The notes under the pieces: generated by a model
The model's database searches: none
Seen by the model: the letters and a program-made list of their open reading frames with translations, nothing else
What the model was told of the DNA's origin: nothing
Shown: positions 45,634-54,523 of the stretch, piece after piece
Position numbering within the stretch: position 1 is the first letter of the stretch
How the letters are laid out: each line of letters begins with the position of its first letter
Translations under genes and position numbers: made by a program
Origin: Limosilactobacillus portuensis
Lineage (GTDB): Bacteria > Bacillota > Bacilli > Lactobacillales > Lactobacillaceae
NCBI RefSeq assembly: GCF_014838735.1
Contig: NZ_JABUXQ010000001.1
Span: forward strand, 62,001 to 126,000
Length of the DNA: 64,000 nucleotides
Direction: 5' to 3'

Positions 45634-46951
45634 ATGGAAAAGATAATTATTAAGGGTGGTCATCGTTTATTTGGACGCGTTGCCGTTGAGGGAGCCAAGA
45701 ATGCTGTTTTACCGCTTCAAGCAGCAGGAATTCTTGCCTCTACTGGAACTCTTCATTTAACTAATGTTCCGGTATTATCAGATGTCCTAATGATGAATGA
45801 ATTATTAAAATTTTTAAATATTCGGGTTCAATTTAATCAGGAGAACCATGTTATCGATTTGAATGCTAGTCAAAAGGTTTCATCAGAAGCGCCGTTTCAA
45901 TATGTAAGTAAAATGCGTGCTTCGATGGTAGTAATGGGCCCGTTATTGGCAAGAACTGGTTATGCTAAGATCGCTCTTCCGGGCGGATGTGCAATTGGCT
46001 CTCGACCAATTGATCTTCATCTTAAAGGACTCCGTCAGCTTGGCGCAGTTATTGAACAGCATGATGGCTATATTGAAGCACGAGCCGATCGACTGGTTGG
46101 GACAAATATCTACTTAGATTTTCCGAGCGTTGGTGCTACCCAGAATATTATGATGGCGGCAACATTAGCAGAGGGGATTACAACAATTGAGAATTGTGCT
46201 CGTGAACCAGAAATTGTTGATTTAGCAAATGCCTTAAATAAAATGGGGGCCCGGGTGCATGGGGCTGGAACTGATGTTATCCGTATCCAAGGAGTTAACT
46301 TTTTACATGGCTGTGATTATCGGGTAATGTCTGACCGGATTGAAGCGGGAACCTTCATGATTACAGCCGCTGCAACTAATGGTGATGTCGTTATTGAGAA
46401 TGCCGAAAGCAAGTATAATGAACCATTAATTGCAAAGCTGCAAGATATGGGGGGTTACGGTGATCGACCAGGATGATGGAATTCGAGTGCTAGGAACTTC
46501 GGTCTTGTTACCATCAACGGTCCAAACAGCACCGTATCCCGGTTTCCCAACAGATTTACAGCCGCAAATGACAGTATTACAGCTATTAGCAAACGGTACA
46601 AGTATGATGAATGAAACGGTCTTTGAAAAACGCTTTATGCACCTTGAAGAATTGCGCCGAATGAATGCAGAATACCAAATTAAAAACTCAACGGCTGTAT
46701 TGAGTGGGCCAACGAAGTTTAGCGGGGCGGAAGTTGCTGCCACCGATTTACGCGCTGGTGCAGCTTTGGTCATTGCGGGATTGGTTGCCCAGGGAATTAC
46801 CCAAGTTCGTAATTTGAAGTACCTTGACCGTGGATATTACCATCTTCATCAGAAACTGGCACAACTCGGTGCACAGATTGATCGGGTTAATATTGATGAC
46901 CAAATCGAGTTGGCATCTGCTAAAGAGGTTAACCATCCTGAACGTGGTTAG
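45634..46951 (+). pseudogene. murA: UDP-N-acetylglucosamine 1-carboxyvinyltransferase, frameshifted
   Basis: Two frames together make a 438-residue MurA, the first committed enzyme of peptidoglycan synthesis. The first frame (45634-46476) carries [22 protein letters not shown], the catalytic Cys119 in [10 protein letters not shown] and the start of the last third; the second (to 46951) continues [16 protein letters not shown] through MNETVFEKRF, GAALVIAGLVAQG and ends normally. The frame changes in a run of six G at 46449-46454: with five G the protein reads [12 protein letters not shown], as expected. Firmicutes often have a second MurA, so loss can be tolerated; a base-calling error in the homopolymer is equally possible. 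AAGGAG precedes the ATG. Confidence 0.85.
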
Positions 46952-46965
46952 CATTTTCAATTATG

Positions 46966-46974
46966 TGGTATAAT
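46966..46974 (+). promoter_or_regulatory. Extended -10 promoter of mbl
   Basis: TGGTATAAT: a TGN extension before TATAAT (46969-46974), 46 bases upstream of the mbl start. Confidence 0.55.
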
Positions 46975-47019
46975 TACCAACGTTATTATAAAAATTGGCC
47001 GGAAGGAGAAATTACATAA

Positions 47020-48024
47020 ATGGCAAAGGATATCGGAATCGATTTAGGAACTGCAAACGTTCTAATTTATGTTCAAGGCAAGGGCATTGTCCTGAATGAA
47101 CCTTCAGTTGTAGCAATTGACACGCAAACTAATAAAGTATTAGCTGTGGGTTCAGAAGCATATCGAATGGTTGGGCGGACACCAAGCAATATTCGTGCTA
47201 TTCGTCCATTGAAGAACGGTGTTATTTCCGACTTCGATGTTACTCAAGAAATGCTTTCATACTTTATCGGCAAATTGAGTGTTAAGGGCTTTATGTCAAA
47301 GCCAGATATCATGATCTGTGCCCCAACAAACATTACTGAAATTGAACGAAAGGCAATTATTCAAGCAGCCGAGCAATCAGGTGGGGGTAAAGTTTACCTT
47401 GAATATGAGCCTAAGGTTGCTGCAATTGGTGCAGGGCTCGATATCTTTAAACCACGTGGTAGCATGGTTATTGATATGGGTGGTGGTACTAGTGATATTG
47501 CCATTCTTTCACTAGGTGATATTGTTGCTAGCCAGTCAATCCGGATGGCTGGTGATAAGTTAAACAATGATATTACTGCCTATATTAAGGATCACCATGG
47601 CTTAATTATTGGTGAGCATACTGCTGAACAAATTAAGATGGAGATTGGAACTGCATTACCAGTTGATGAACCTAAAAAAATGGATGTTCGTGGTCGTGAT
47701 GTTGCTACCGGAATGCCAAAGCAAATCACAACTGATGAAAATGAAATTGAAGAGGCAATTCACGGTACTCTTGATCAAATTGTTAAGGCAACAATTAGTG
47801 TTCTTGAAACCATCCCACCTGAATTAGCAAGCGATATTATTGATCGGGGAATTATGCTTACTGGAGGGACGTCACTTCTTAAGGGAATTGATCAACTCTT
47901 CAGTGATCAGTTAAAGGTTCCCGTTGTTGTTTCTCAGGATCCACTTGATAATGTCGCTAAGGGTGCTGGTGAAATGCTAGAACGAATGCAAAAGACAGAT
48001 AATAGTAAAAAAGGTAAGGACTAG
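47020..48024 (+). CDS. mbl: MreB-like rod-shape protein
   Basis: A 334-residue bacterial actin. The phosphate 1 motif [15 protein letters not shown], the [15 protein letters not shown] phosphate 2 motif and [14 protein letters not shown] adenosine motif are intact. MreB/Mbl filaments guide lateral wall synthesis with RodA. Position after murA and before yidD and rodA is that of mbl in lactobacilli; MreB and Mbl cannot be separated with certainty by eye. GGAAGGAG precedes the ATG. The stop overlaps yidD's GTG by one base. Confidence 0.9.
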   Translation: MAKDIGIDLGTANVLIYVQGKGIVLNEPSVVAIDTQTNKVLAVGSEAYRMVGRTPSNIRAIRPLKNGVISDFDVTQEMLSYFIGKLSVKGFMSKPDIMICAPTNITEIERKAIIQAAEQSGGGKVYLEYEPKVAAIGAGLDIFKPRGSMVIDMGGGTSDIAILSLGDIVASQSIRMAGDKLNNDITAYIKDHHGLIIGEHTAEQIKMEIGTALPVDEPKKMDVRGRDVATGMPKQITTDENEIEEAIHGTLDQIVKATISVLETIPPELASDIIDRGIMLTGGTSLLKGIDQLFSDQLKVPVVVSQDPLDNVAKGAGEMLERMQKTDNSKKGKD

Positions 48025-48263
48025 TGAGTAAGTTCGCGTGTCGAATGATTCGGTGGTATCAACGAAACATATCGGCGAAGCGATCTTTTAGAGCTTGTCG
48101 GTACTATCCCTCTTGTTCTCAATATACGTTAGAAGCAATTCAGCGTTTTGGAATAAAGGGAATACTGCTTGGAATCGTTCGGGTACTACGGTGCCATCCT
48201 TTTGCTCGTGGTGGTTACGATCCGGTTCCAACAAAATTTACTTTCCATCGAGTTATGAAATAG
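48024..48263 (+). CDS. yidD: YidD membrane protein insertion efficiency factor
   Basis: A 79-residue protein with the three conserved Cys ([12 protein letters not shown] and RCHPF) and an amphipathic N terminus ([12 protein letters not shown]) characteristic of YidD, which assists YidC-dependent membrane insertion. It starts with GTG overlapping the last base of the mbl stop and has AAGGTAAGGA upstream. Confidence 0.93.
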   Translation: MSKFACRMIRWYQRNISAKRSFRACRYYPSCSQYTLEAIQRFGIKGILLGIVRVLRCHPFARGGYDPVPTKFTFHRVMK

Positions 48264-48276
48264 TAAAGGTGAAAAA

Positions 48277-48501
48277 GTGGCAAAAAAAGATAAAAAAATT
48301 GAAGTTAATGTAAAGGATATTGAACGTCGTCATCAACCAGTTCAGCAAGTGTTCATTGGCAAGCGGCTGATTGGTGAGGTATTAGCGGATGGTAACCGAT
48401 TCAAAGCCTTGCTAACCGCTGACGAAAGCGAGTTTTATGTTCGTTCTCAAGAAGAAGGACTAGAAGTTGTCCTCCAACAATATCATTTACATCAAGGATA
48501 A
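48277..48501 (+). CDS. DUF2969 family protein
   Basis: A 74-residue basic protein (AKKDKKIEVNVKDIERRHQPVQQVFIGKRLIGEVL split: N-terminal lysine-rich, central IGKRLIGEV, C-terminal YVRSQEEGLEVVLQQYHLH). Size and the place before rodA match DUF2969, a lactobacillus family of unknown function. GTG start behind AAAGGTG. It belongs to the mbl-yidD-rodA run. Confidence 0.78.
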   Translation: MAKKDKKIEVNVKDIERRHQPVQQVFIGKRLIGEVLADGNRFKALLTADESEFYVRSQEEGLEVVLQQYHLHQG

Positions 48502-48546
48502 TGCGATGCAGCAGCGTTGCTAAAATCTCAAAAAAGGAGCTCAAGA

Positions 48547-49743
48547 ATGCAACGTTCTCAAAGTGATGATGAGAGTCGAATTGACTGGGGGATTATTTTC
48601 TGTGTTTTACTTCTGGCCTTAATTGGGTTAGCCTCAATTTACGTTGCGGCTGTCCATGACACGGGTGGTTCAACTAGTGTTATGCGTCAAGTAGTAAGTC
48701 AGTTGATTTGGTATGTCATCGGAACAATTCTGGTTATTATAATTATGCAGTTCGATTCGGAACAGCTATGGAAGGTTGCTCCGTTAGTTTACTGGGTTGG
48801 AATATTTTTAATGTTTGCGATCCTCGTATTTTACAGTCGAGCATATTACGCCAATACGGGGGCCAAAAGCTGGTTTGCGATTGGACCATTTACTTTTCAA
48901 CCATCAGAAATTATGAAACCGGCTTACATTTTGATGATGGGCCGGGTAATTACAACTCACAATAACCATTATAATGTTCATACAGTTAGGTCCGATTGGC
49001 GATTAATTGGGACAATGTTTTTGTGGTTATTACCAATTTTAATTTCATTAAAGTTACAAAATGACTTTGGGACAGGATTAGTTTTCTTTGCAATCTTTTG
49101 TGGAATGATTCTGGTTTCCGGAGTGACATGGCGGATTATTGCCCCAACCGCAATTGGGCTAATTGTTGTTGGGGGATCGGCACTGGCAATGGTTACAAGT
49201 TCTGCTGGTCGGACAATTTTGGAGCATATTGGCTTTCAAGCCTACCAGTTTGACCGGGTTGATACTTGGCTTCATCCAGAACAAGACACGAGCAACCAGG
49301 GCTACCAACTATGGCAAAGTATTAAGGCAGTTGGTTCGGGCGGAATTACCGGAACTGGCTTTGATAATTCTAAGGTATATGTCCCTGTTCGTGAATCAGA
49401 TATGATTTTCTCAGTTATCGGGGAAAACTTTGGCTTTATTGGAAGTGCCCTGCTGATTCTCCTCTATCTTCTGTTAATTTATTTGATGATTCGGGTAACT
49501 TTTGATACCAGAAACGAATTCTATGCGTATATTTCAACGGGTGTAATCATGATGATTTTATTCCACGTTTTTGAAAATATTGGAATGAACATCGGATTGC
49601 TACCACTGACTGGTATTCCATTACCATTTATTAGTGCTGGTGGTTCGTCCCTGATTGGTAACCTGAGCGGAATCGGGATGGTAATGTCGATGAGATATCA
49701 CCATCATTCCTACATGTTTAGTAATAACAAAGAATTTAGATAG
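48547..49743 (+). CDS. rodA: RodA/FtsW-family SEDS peptidoglycan polymerase
   Basis: A 398-residue membrane protein with about ten helices. GAKSWFAIGPFTFQPSEIMKPA, LQNDFGTG with the catalytic Asp region, GSGGITGTGF, VRESDMIFSVIGENFGFIG and GIPLPFISAGGSS are SEDS glycosyltransferase signatures. Next to mbl it is most likely RodA, acting in elongation with a class B PBP. AAAGGAG stands seven bases before ATG 48547; an earlier in-frame start at 48517 precedes that site. Confidence 0.92.
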   Translation: MQRSQSDDESRIDWGIIFCVLLLALIGLASIYVAAVHDTGGSTSVMRQVVSQLIWYVIGTILVIIIMQFDSEQLWKVAPLVYWVGIFLMFAILVFYSRAYYANTGAKSWFAIGPFTFQPSEIMKPAYILMMGRVITTHNNHYNVHTVRSDWRLIGTMFLWLLPILISLKLQNDFGTGLVFFAIFCGMILVSGVTWRIIAPTAIGLIVVGGSALAMVTSSAGRTILEHIGFQAYQFDRVDTWLHPEQDTSNQGYQLWQSIKAVGSGGITGTGFDNSKVYVPVRESDMIFSVIGENFGFIGSALLILLYLLLIYLMIRVTFDTRNEFYAYISTGVIMMILFHVFENIGMNIGLLPLTGIPLPFISAGGSSLIGNLSGIGMVMSMRYHHHSYMFSNNKEFR

Positions 49744-49760
49744 ATGGGGTGTAGTGGAAG

Positions 49761-50060
49761 ATGGCTACTGAAAGTTACTTTTGGACAGAAAAACAAGATA
49801 ACGGTAACACACGTTTAGGCTTAAATGATAATGGTCGGGATGACCTTGGCCAAGTTAGTTTTATTGATGTTCCTGCTGTAGGGACAAAGCTAACAAACGG
49901 GGGTAAGTTTGTTGCTGTTGAAGCTGAGAAGGCAGTAACTGATATTGATAGTCCAATTGACGGTGAAATTGTTGCAGTAAACCAAAAAATAATTGATCAA
50001 CCAGAATTGCTTGGTTCAAGTGACAAAAATGATAATTGGATTGTTGAGGTTAAGGCATAA
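49761..50060 (+). CDS. gcvH: GcvH-like lipoyl-domain protein (stand-alone)
   Basis: A 99-residue lipoyl carrier with the glycine cleavage H-protein pattern: DDLGQVSFIDVPAVG and the lipoylated Lys57 in VEAEKAVTDIDSP. It is shorter than classic GcvH (about 125 residues), as N- and C-terminal parts are trimmed. No gcvT, gcvP or lipoate ligase genes are nearby. In Firmicutes without the cleavage system, GcvH acts as the entry point for lipoate relay to other enzymes, or as target of lipoate-dependent protein modification; which applies here is open. It lies 17 bases after rodA. Confidence 0.85.
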   Translation: MATESYFWTEKQDNGNTRLGLNDNGRDDLGQVSFIDVPAVGTKLTNGGKFVAVEAEKAVTDIDSPIDGEIVAVNQKIIDQPELLGSSDKNDNWIVEVKA

Positions 50061-50081
50061 CATTCTAATGTTATATAATAA

Positions 50082-50110
50082 GAGGCTTAGGGAGACCTGG
50101 CCTTTTTCAT
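50082..50110 (+). terminator. Terminator after the gcvH-like gene
   Basis: AGGC-TT-AGG (50083-50091) pairs with CCT-G-GCCT (50096-50103), followed by T. Confidence 0.7.
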
Positions 50111-50135
50111 TTTTAAAATTAATTTGAATTAGGTA

Positions 50136-50164
50136 TTGACAATAAAAAGTGAACTTAGTATTAT
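50136..50164 (+). promoter_or_regulatory. Promoter of the T-box-metNIQ transcript
   Basis: Consensus TTGACA (50136-50141), 17-base spacer, TATTAT (50159-50164). Confidence 0.8.
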
Positions 50165-50170
50165 AATATC

Positions 50171-50462
50171 AATCGAAATATTAGAATACTATTTGAAAAG
50201 ATGAGTAGATACTAATTAATCATTCAGAGAGTTCTTGATTGGTGAAAGAGAATTGGTTGATGGTACCGAAGATGGTCTTTGATTAAAGCGTGTTAGTGAG
50301 TCTGATGATAAGCTAATATTGGTTACTGCCCATTATCGCAGGTGAGTGTTTACTGACACTTATTAAGGTGATCATTGTGAAGTGATCATAAACTGCGGTG
50401 GTACCACGAAGCCTTTCGTCCGTTTAATAATTTGTTTATTGAACGAACGAAAGGCTTTTTTA
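50171..50462 (+). promoter_or_regulatory. T-box riboswitch leader, probably methionine-specific
   Basis: A 290-base leader before metN. The T-box core TGCGGTGGTACCACG is at 50394-50408, just upstream of a terminator (AAGCCTTTCGTCC...GAACGAACGAAAGGCTTTTTT, 50409-50462). Stem I features such as the AGTAGA start, GAGAG and GGTGAAAGAG elements are seen at 50202-50251. The specifier is likely ATG at 50272-50274 (in GAAGATGGTC), consistent with a methionine transporter downstream; ATG 50260-50262 is an alternative. Uncharged tRNA-Met would stabilise the antiterminator and switch the operon on. Confidence 0.9.
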
Positions 50463-50482
50463 TTGAAAAGGAGGAAGAGTAA

Positions 50483-51535
50483 TTGATTCGGTTTAAGGAT
50501 GTCTCAAAAACATATAACGGTAAAGAAGGCCCGGTAAAGGCAATTAAAGATGTTAATCTGACAATCCCTGATGGAAAAATTTATGGAATCGTTGGTTATT
50601 CAGGTGCTGGAAAAAGTACTCTAATCCGAATGATTAACGGCTTGGAGACACCATCCACTGGTTCTGTAACCGTAAATGGTCAAGAAATTAGTCAACTAAA
50701 AGGGGAAGCGCTTCGGGAAGCCAGATTAAAAATCGGAATGATTTTCCAGCACTTCAACTTGTTATGGTCACGAACCGTCCAAGAAAATGTTGAGTTTCCA
50801 TTAGAAATTTCTAAAAAAGGAAGCAAGACAGAACGTCAGCAAAAGGCGGAAGAATTAATTAAACTGGTTGGCCTTCAAGGAAAAGAAAATGCTTATCCTT
50901 CAGAATTGTCTGGTGGGCAAAAGCAACGGGTTGGAATTGCTCGCGCCCTTGCTAATGACCCTAAAATTTTATTATCTGATGAAGCGACAAGCGCTTTGGA
51001 TCCAAAGACAACGGATGAGGTTTTGGATCTCCTTGTTGATATTAATCGTCGTTTAGGATTAACAATTGTCGTAATTACTCACGAAATGCATGTTATTCGT
51101 AAAATTTGTGATCATGTTGCGGTACTGGATGCTGGAACGATTGTTGAAGAAGGACCGGTTTTGGATGTCTTTAAGCACCCACAACAAGCAATTACGAAAC
51201 GGTTTGTTAACCAAGAAACGTCTACTGGTTCTGCTGATGATACTCAAGTGGTCGTTAAGCAATTATTGGAATCCCATCCTGATGGGGTAATTGTTAAATT
51301 GACCTTCCACGGTGACCAGGCAAAATTGCCAATCGTTTCTGAAATGTTACGCCAATTCCCCGAAACAAATATGAGTATTATTGAAGGGAATATTCACCAA
51401 ACACAAGAAGGCTCAATTGGTTCATTGTATATTCAATTAACTGTTGATAACGACAACCAGGATCAAATTAAGGGCGCTTTAGATTACCTGAAGACAATGA
51501 GAGTAGAAACAGAGGTGATTAACCGTGAACAATAG
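50483..51535 (+). CDS. metN: Methionine ABC transporter, ATP-binding protein
   Basis: A 350-residue ATPase: P-loop [10 protein letters not shown]-loop [16 protein letters not shown] (MetN-typical), signature [15 protein letters not shown], Walker [12 protein letters not shown], and a C-terminal NIL domain (about 265-345) that binds methionine and gives feedback inhibition. TTG start at 50483, eight bases after AAAGGAGG. It is under T-box control. It overlaps metI by 11 bases. Confidence 0.96.
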   Translation: MIRFKDVSKTYNGKEGPVKAIKDVNLTIPDGKIYGIVGYSGAGKSTLIRMINGLETPSTGSVTVNGQEISQLKGEALREARLKIGMIFQHFNLLWSRTVQENVEFPLEISKKGSKTERQQKAEELIKLVGLQGKENAYPSELSGGQKQRVGIARALANDPKILLSDEATSALDPKTTDEVLDLLVDINRRLGLTIVVITHEMHVIRKICDHVAVLDAGTIVEEGPVLDVFKHPQQAITKRFVNQETSTGSADDTQVVVKQLLESHPDGVIVKLTFHGDQAKLPIVSEMLRQFPETNMSIIEGNIHQTQEGSIGSLYIQLTVDNDNQDQIKGALDYLKTMRVETEVINREQ

Positions 51536-52211
51536 TGGATTTGCTTCATTCTTTGAATTTAATAATGTTGATTGGACAAAGATGGGCCAAGCAACCTGGG
51601 AGACCGTTTGGATGACTGTTGTCTCTATGGTTGCGGTAGCAATTTTGGGGATTATTCTTGGATTGATTTTGTTTGAAACCCAGAATAGTAACTCAATTGG
51701 TGCCAAGATTGTTAACTGGGTAGTTGCAGCGCTGGTAAATGTCTTCCGGTCAATCCCGTTCATTATCTTAATCGTTCTGTTGCTACCAGCAACTCAAGCA
51801 CTGGTTGGAACGATTATGGGGCCACGAGCGGCGCTACCATCGCTGATTATTTCAGCCGCACCATTCTATGCCCGGTTAGTTCAAATCGCCTTTGATGATT
51901 TAGATCATGGGGTGATTGAAGCAGCTAAGGCAATGGGCGCAACCCGCTGGCAAATTGTTACTAAGGTTTTGATTCCGGAAAGTTCGCCAGCTTTAGTTTC
52001 GGGGATTACGGTTACTACCATTTCACTGATTGGTTACACCGCAATGGCTGGGGCAATTGGTGCTGGTGGTTTAGGGAACCTTGCTTACTTAGATGGTTTC
52101 CAGGCAAGTAACAATGCCGTTACAATGATGGCCACGATTATTATCGTCATAATTGTTTTTGTCTTCCAATTCTTGGGTGACACAGTTGTTAAGAAAATTG
52201 ATAAGCGTTAG
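51525..52211 (+). CDS. metI: Methionine ABC transporter, permease
   Basis: A 228-residue permease with five helices; the coupling loop [22 protein letters not shown] carries the EAA motif of binding-protein-dependent transporters. [18 protein letters not shown] is typical of MetI. GTG start overlapping metN. Confidence 0.96.
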   Translation: MNNSGFASFFEFNNVDWTKMGQATWETVWMTVVSMVAVAILGIILGLILFETQNSNSIGAKIVNWVVAALVNVFRSIPFIILIVLLLPATQALVGTIMGPRAALPSLIISAAPFYARLVQIAFDDLDHGVIEAAKAMGATRWQIVTKVLIPESSPALVSGITVTTISLIGYTAMAGAIGAGGLGNLAYLDGFQASNNAVTMMATIIIVIIVFVFQFLGDTVVKKIDKR

Positions 52212-52233
52212 TTAGAAAACGGAGGGAATACTT

Positions 52234-53055
52234 ATGAAGAAAAAATGGTTAGCAGCAATTGCAACATTAGCATTAGGAGCATTAGTCCTTACTGGATGTG
52301 GAAAGCAAAAAGAAACTACTTTGACTGTGGGAGCATCTTCAACTCCTCACGCTGAAATTTTGAAGCACGTTCAACCCCAATTAAAGAAGGAAGGGGTTAA
52401 CCTTCAAATTAAGACATTCCAAGATTACGTATTGCCAAACAAAGAGTTAGCAAGTGGCGATTTAGATGCTAACTACTTCCAACACAAGCCATTCTTGGAC
52501 AACTGGAACAAGAAGAATCATGGAACTTTAATTAGTGTCGGAAATGTTCACCTGGAACCAATTGGCTTCTACTCTAAGAAGTACAAGAAGTTATCTGATT
52601 TGCCTGATGGGGCAACGATTTTAGTTTCAAATAACGTTGCGGACTATGGACGGGTTCTTCAAATCTTAAAGGATGCCGGTTTAATTACATTGAAGCCGGG
52701 AACTAAGATTGAATCTGCTAACTTTAATGATATTCAAACTAACAAGAAGAACCTGAAGTTCAAGACAGATCTTGAACCAAAGCTCATGACGCAATTCTAC
52801 AAGCGTGGTGAAGGTGATGCAGTTGTCATCAATGCCAACTACGCTGTTCAAGCGGGCTTAAATCCAAAGAAGGATTCAAGCGCCCTTGAAAAGAATACTT
52901 CACCTTACGCTAACTTAATTGCAGTTCAAAAGAAGAACAAGAATAATCCAGCAATTAAGAAGTTAGTTAAGGCCCTTCAATCCAAGTCAACTCAACAATG
53001 GATTAATAAGCACTACAACGGTGGTGTCGTTGCGGTTTACCCTAATGGCAAATAA
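52234..53055 (+). CDS. metQ: Methionine-binding lipoprotein
   Basis: A 273-residue substrate-binding lipoprotein. The signal peptide (KKKWLAAIATLALGALVLTGC) ends in the lipobox LTGC with Cys22. The mature part contains TVGASSTPHAEIL, LDANYFQHKPFL and the Asn region of the NlpA/MetQ family. It delivers methionine (and possibly D-methionine) to MetNI. GGAGGGA precedes the ATG. A terminator follows. Confidence 0.96.
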   Translation: MKKKWLAAIATLALGALVLTGCGKQKETTLTVGASSTPHAEILKHVQPQLKKEGVNLQIKTFQDYVLPNKELASGDLDANYFQHKPFLDNWNKKNHGTLISVGNVHLEPIGFYSKKYKKLSDLPDGATILVSNNVADYGRVLQILKDAGLITLKPGTKIESANFNDIQTNKKNLKFKTDLEPKLMTQFYKRGEGDAVVINANYAVQAGLNPKKDSSALEKNTSPYANLIAVQKKNKNNPAIKKLVKALQSKSTQQWINKHYNGGVVAVYPNGK

Positions 53056-53080
53056 AAGAATAATCGTTTCAATGTAAATA

Positions 53081-53123
53081 AATAGCTCCAAGAATTCGGT
53101 TTTACCGAAAGCTTGGAGCTATT
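53081..53123. terminator. Bidirectional terminator between metQ and the MFS exporter
   Basis: AATAGCTCCAAG pairs with CTTGGAGCTATT, with inner TTCGGT/ACCGAA; usable from both sides. Confidence 0.85.
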
Positions 53124-53136
53124 AATGTTTTAAATC

Positions 53137-54342
53137 TTAATCTAGTGAATTAACAACATTGAGTTTGAAGAGGAGAAGATTAAAGGTAACAATTACAGCT
53201 GTAATGACAAATACCATACTATAACTAGAAACTCCAGCGATAGTGGAACCAAGTAGTGGGCCAAAAATATTTCCAATGTACATTGCGCTTTGGTTCCAGG
53301 AAAAAATTCGTCCGGTAATCATTGCAGGCGTGTTCTTGGTAAGAAGGGTTTGTACTTGAGGAAAAAGACATGCATCCGTAAAGCCAACTAGGAAGCGTAA
53401 GATCCCCAGTTCAAACGCGTTCTGAACAAAAGCAGTCAGAAAAAAGAGAACAATTGCACCGCTGAAACCGGCAATAATTACTTTTTGAGTACCAATGCGA
53501 TCGCCGATTGCCCCAAATCGTGAGGCGGCAAGAAAAGTAGCAATTCCAGGAAGCGCTGCGATTACTCCAGAAATGAAGACAACGTTTCCCTGGTGATGCA
53601 TTAATTGACTAACGTAGAGGGAGACAATTGGGTTAATCGAATTATTGGCAGCTTGAATGATCAGGGTAGTGAGGAGAAGGCCGAAGATCAACCGTGGATT
53701 CTTGAGTGCAGCAACCACACCACGTGAACTTTCAAGCTTCTTATTGGTTACCGGTTCAAAATCATCTTCATGAACAAAGAAGAGGGCTAAGAAGAAAGCA
53801 ATGAGGAGCAAAAGACCGGTAATAAAGAAAGTAACCCGATAACTGAATAGCGAAGCAAGGGCACCCCCGATAAAGGGACCAAGAAGATTGCCAGCCGTAA
53901 ATGAGGAAGCCATGGTTCCCAGTGCTTGGCCTGATTTCTCTTTTGGTGTTTCTGTTGCAATTAAGGCATTGGAGTTAGAAACAAAGCCGGCAAAGAAACC
54001 TTGAGTCATCCGGAGAATAAACAGTTGCCAAACATTAGTGACAAGTCCCATTGCTGCTAAGACGATTGCCATGCCAAGGGATGCACGGAGGATCATTAGC
54101 TTCCGCCCTTTTTGATCTGCTAATTTCCCCCACCATGGAGAAACAAAAGCAGAGACAAAATAAATTCCTGAAAAAACTAATCCGGCCCACATGTTTAATT
54201 GTTGATGGGAAAAATGTCCTAGGGTGTTAATATAGAGTGGCAAGAATGGCATTACTTCGGAAAAAGCAATTCCAGCAATAAAGACGGCAATTGCAAGGAC
54301 ACGTAAGTTTCGTTGCCAAATTGGGATCCTCTTTTCTATCAT
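53137..54342 (-). CDS. MFS drug efflux transporter
   Basis: A 401-residue, twelve-helix major facilitator. Motif A between helices 2 and 3 is GKLADQKGRKLMIL, motif C is in helix 5 (GNLLGPFIGGAL), and a related loop GAIGDRIGTQKV occurs in the second half; this is the DHA1 drug:H+ antiporter pattern (MdtG/TetA-like). The substrate is unknown. AAAGGAG stands seven bases before the ATG. It is monocistronic and divergent from ddl. Confidence 0.88.
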   Translation of the reverse strand: MIEKRIPIWQRNLRVLAIAVFIAGIAFSEVMPFLPLYINTLGHFSHQQLNMWAGLVFSGIYFVSAFVSPWWGKLADQKGRKLMILRASLGMAIVLAAMGLVTNVWQLFILRMTQGFFAGFVSNSNALIATETPKEKSGQALGTMASSFTAGNLLGPFIGGALASLFSYRVTFFITGLLLLIAFFLALFFVHEDDFEPVTNKKLESSRGVVAALKNPRLIFGLLLTTLIIQAANNSINPIVSLYVSQLMHHQGNVVFISGVIAALPGIATFLAASRFGAIGDRIGTQKVIIAGFSGAIVLFFLTAFVQNAFELGILRFLVGFTDACLFPQVQTLLTKNTPAMITGRIFSWNQSAMYIGNIFGPLLGSTIAGVSSYSMVFVITAVIVTFNLLLFKLNVVNSLD

Positions 54343-54523
54343 ACGATAACTCCTTTAATTTAAACTTGCGAAAAAAGTGCCTTTTATTATAACGCAAAGT
54401 CCCGGGGATGTTAATTTAAGGCTTTCTTGCTTAAATCTAGTAAGAAAAACTAATTCATGGTATACTAAAGATTCTAGGAAAACGGTAATAAATAAAGTTA
54501 AACTAAATAAGGTGGTATACGCA

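Noticed and set aside
46426-46773. A 115-codon antisense frame over the murA frameshift
   Set aside because: The sense strand on both sides is clear MurA; the antisense protein has no recognisable features or start signal.
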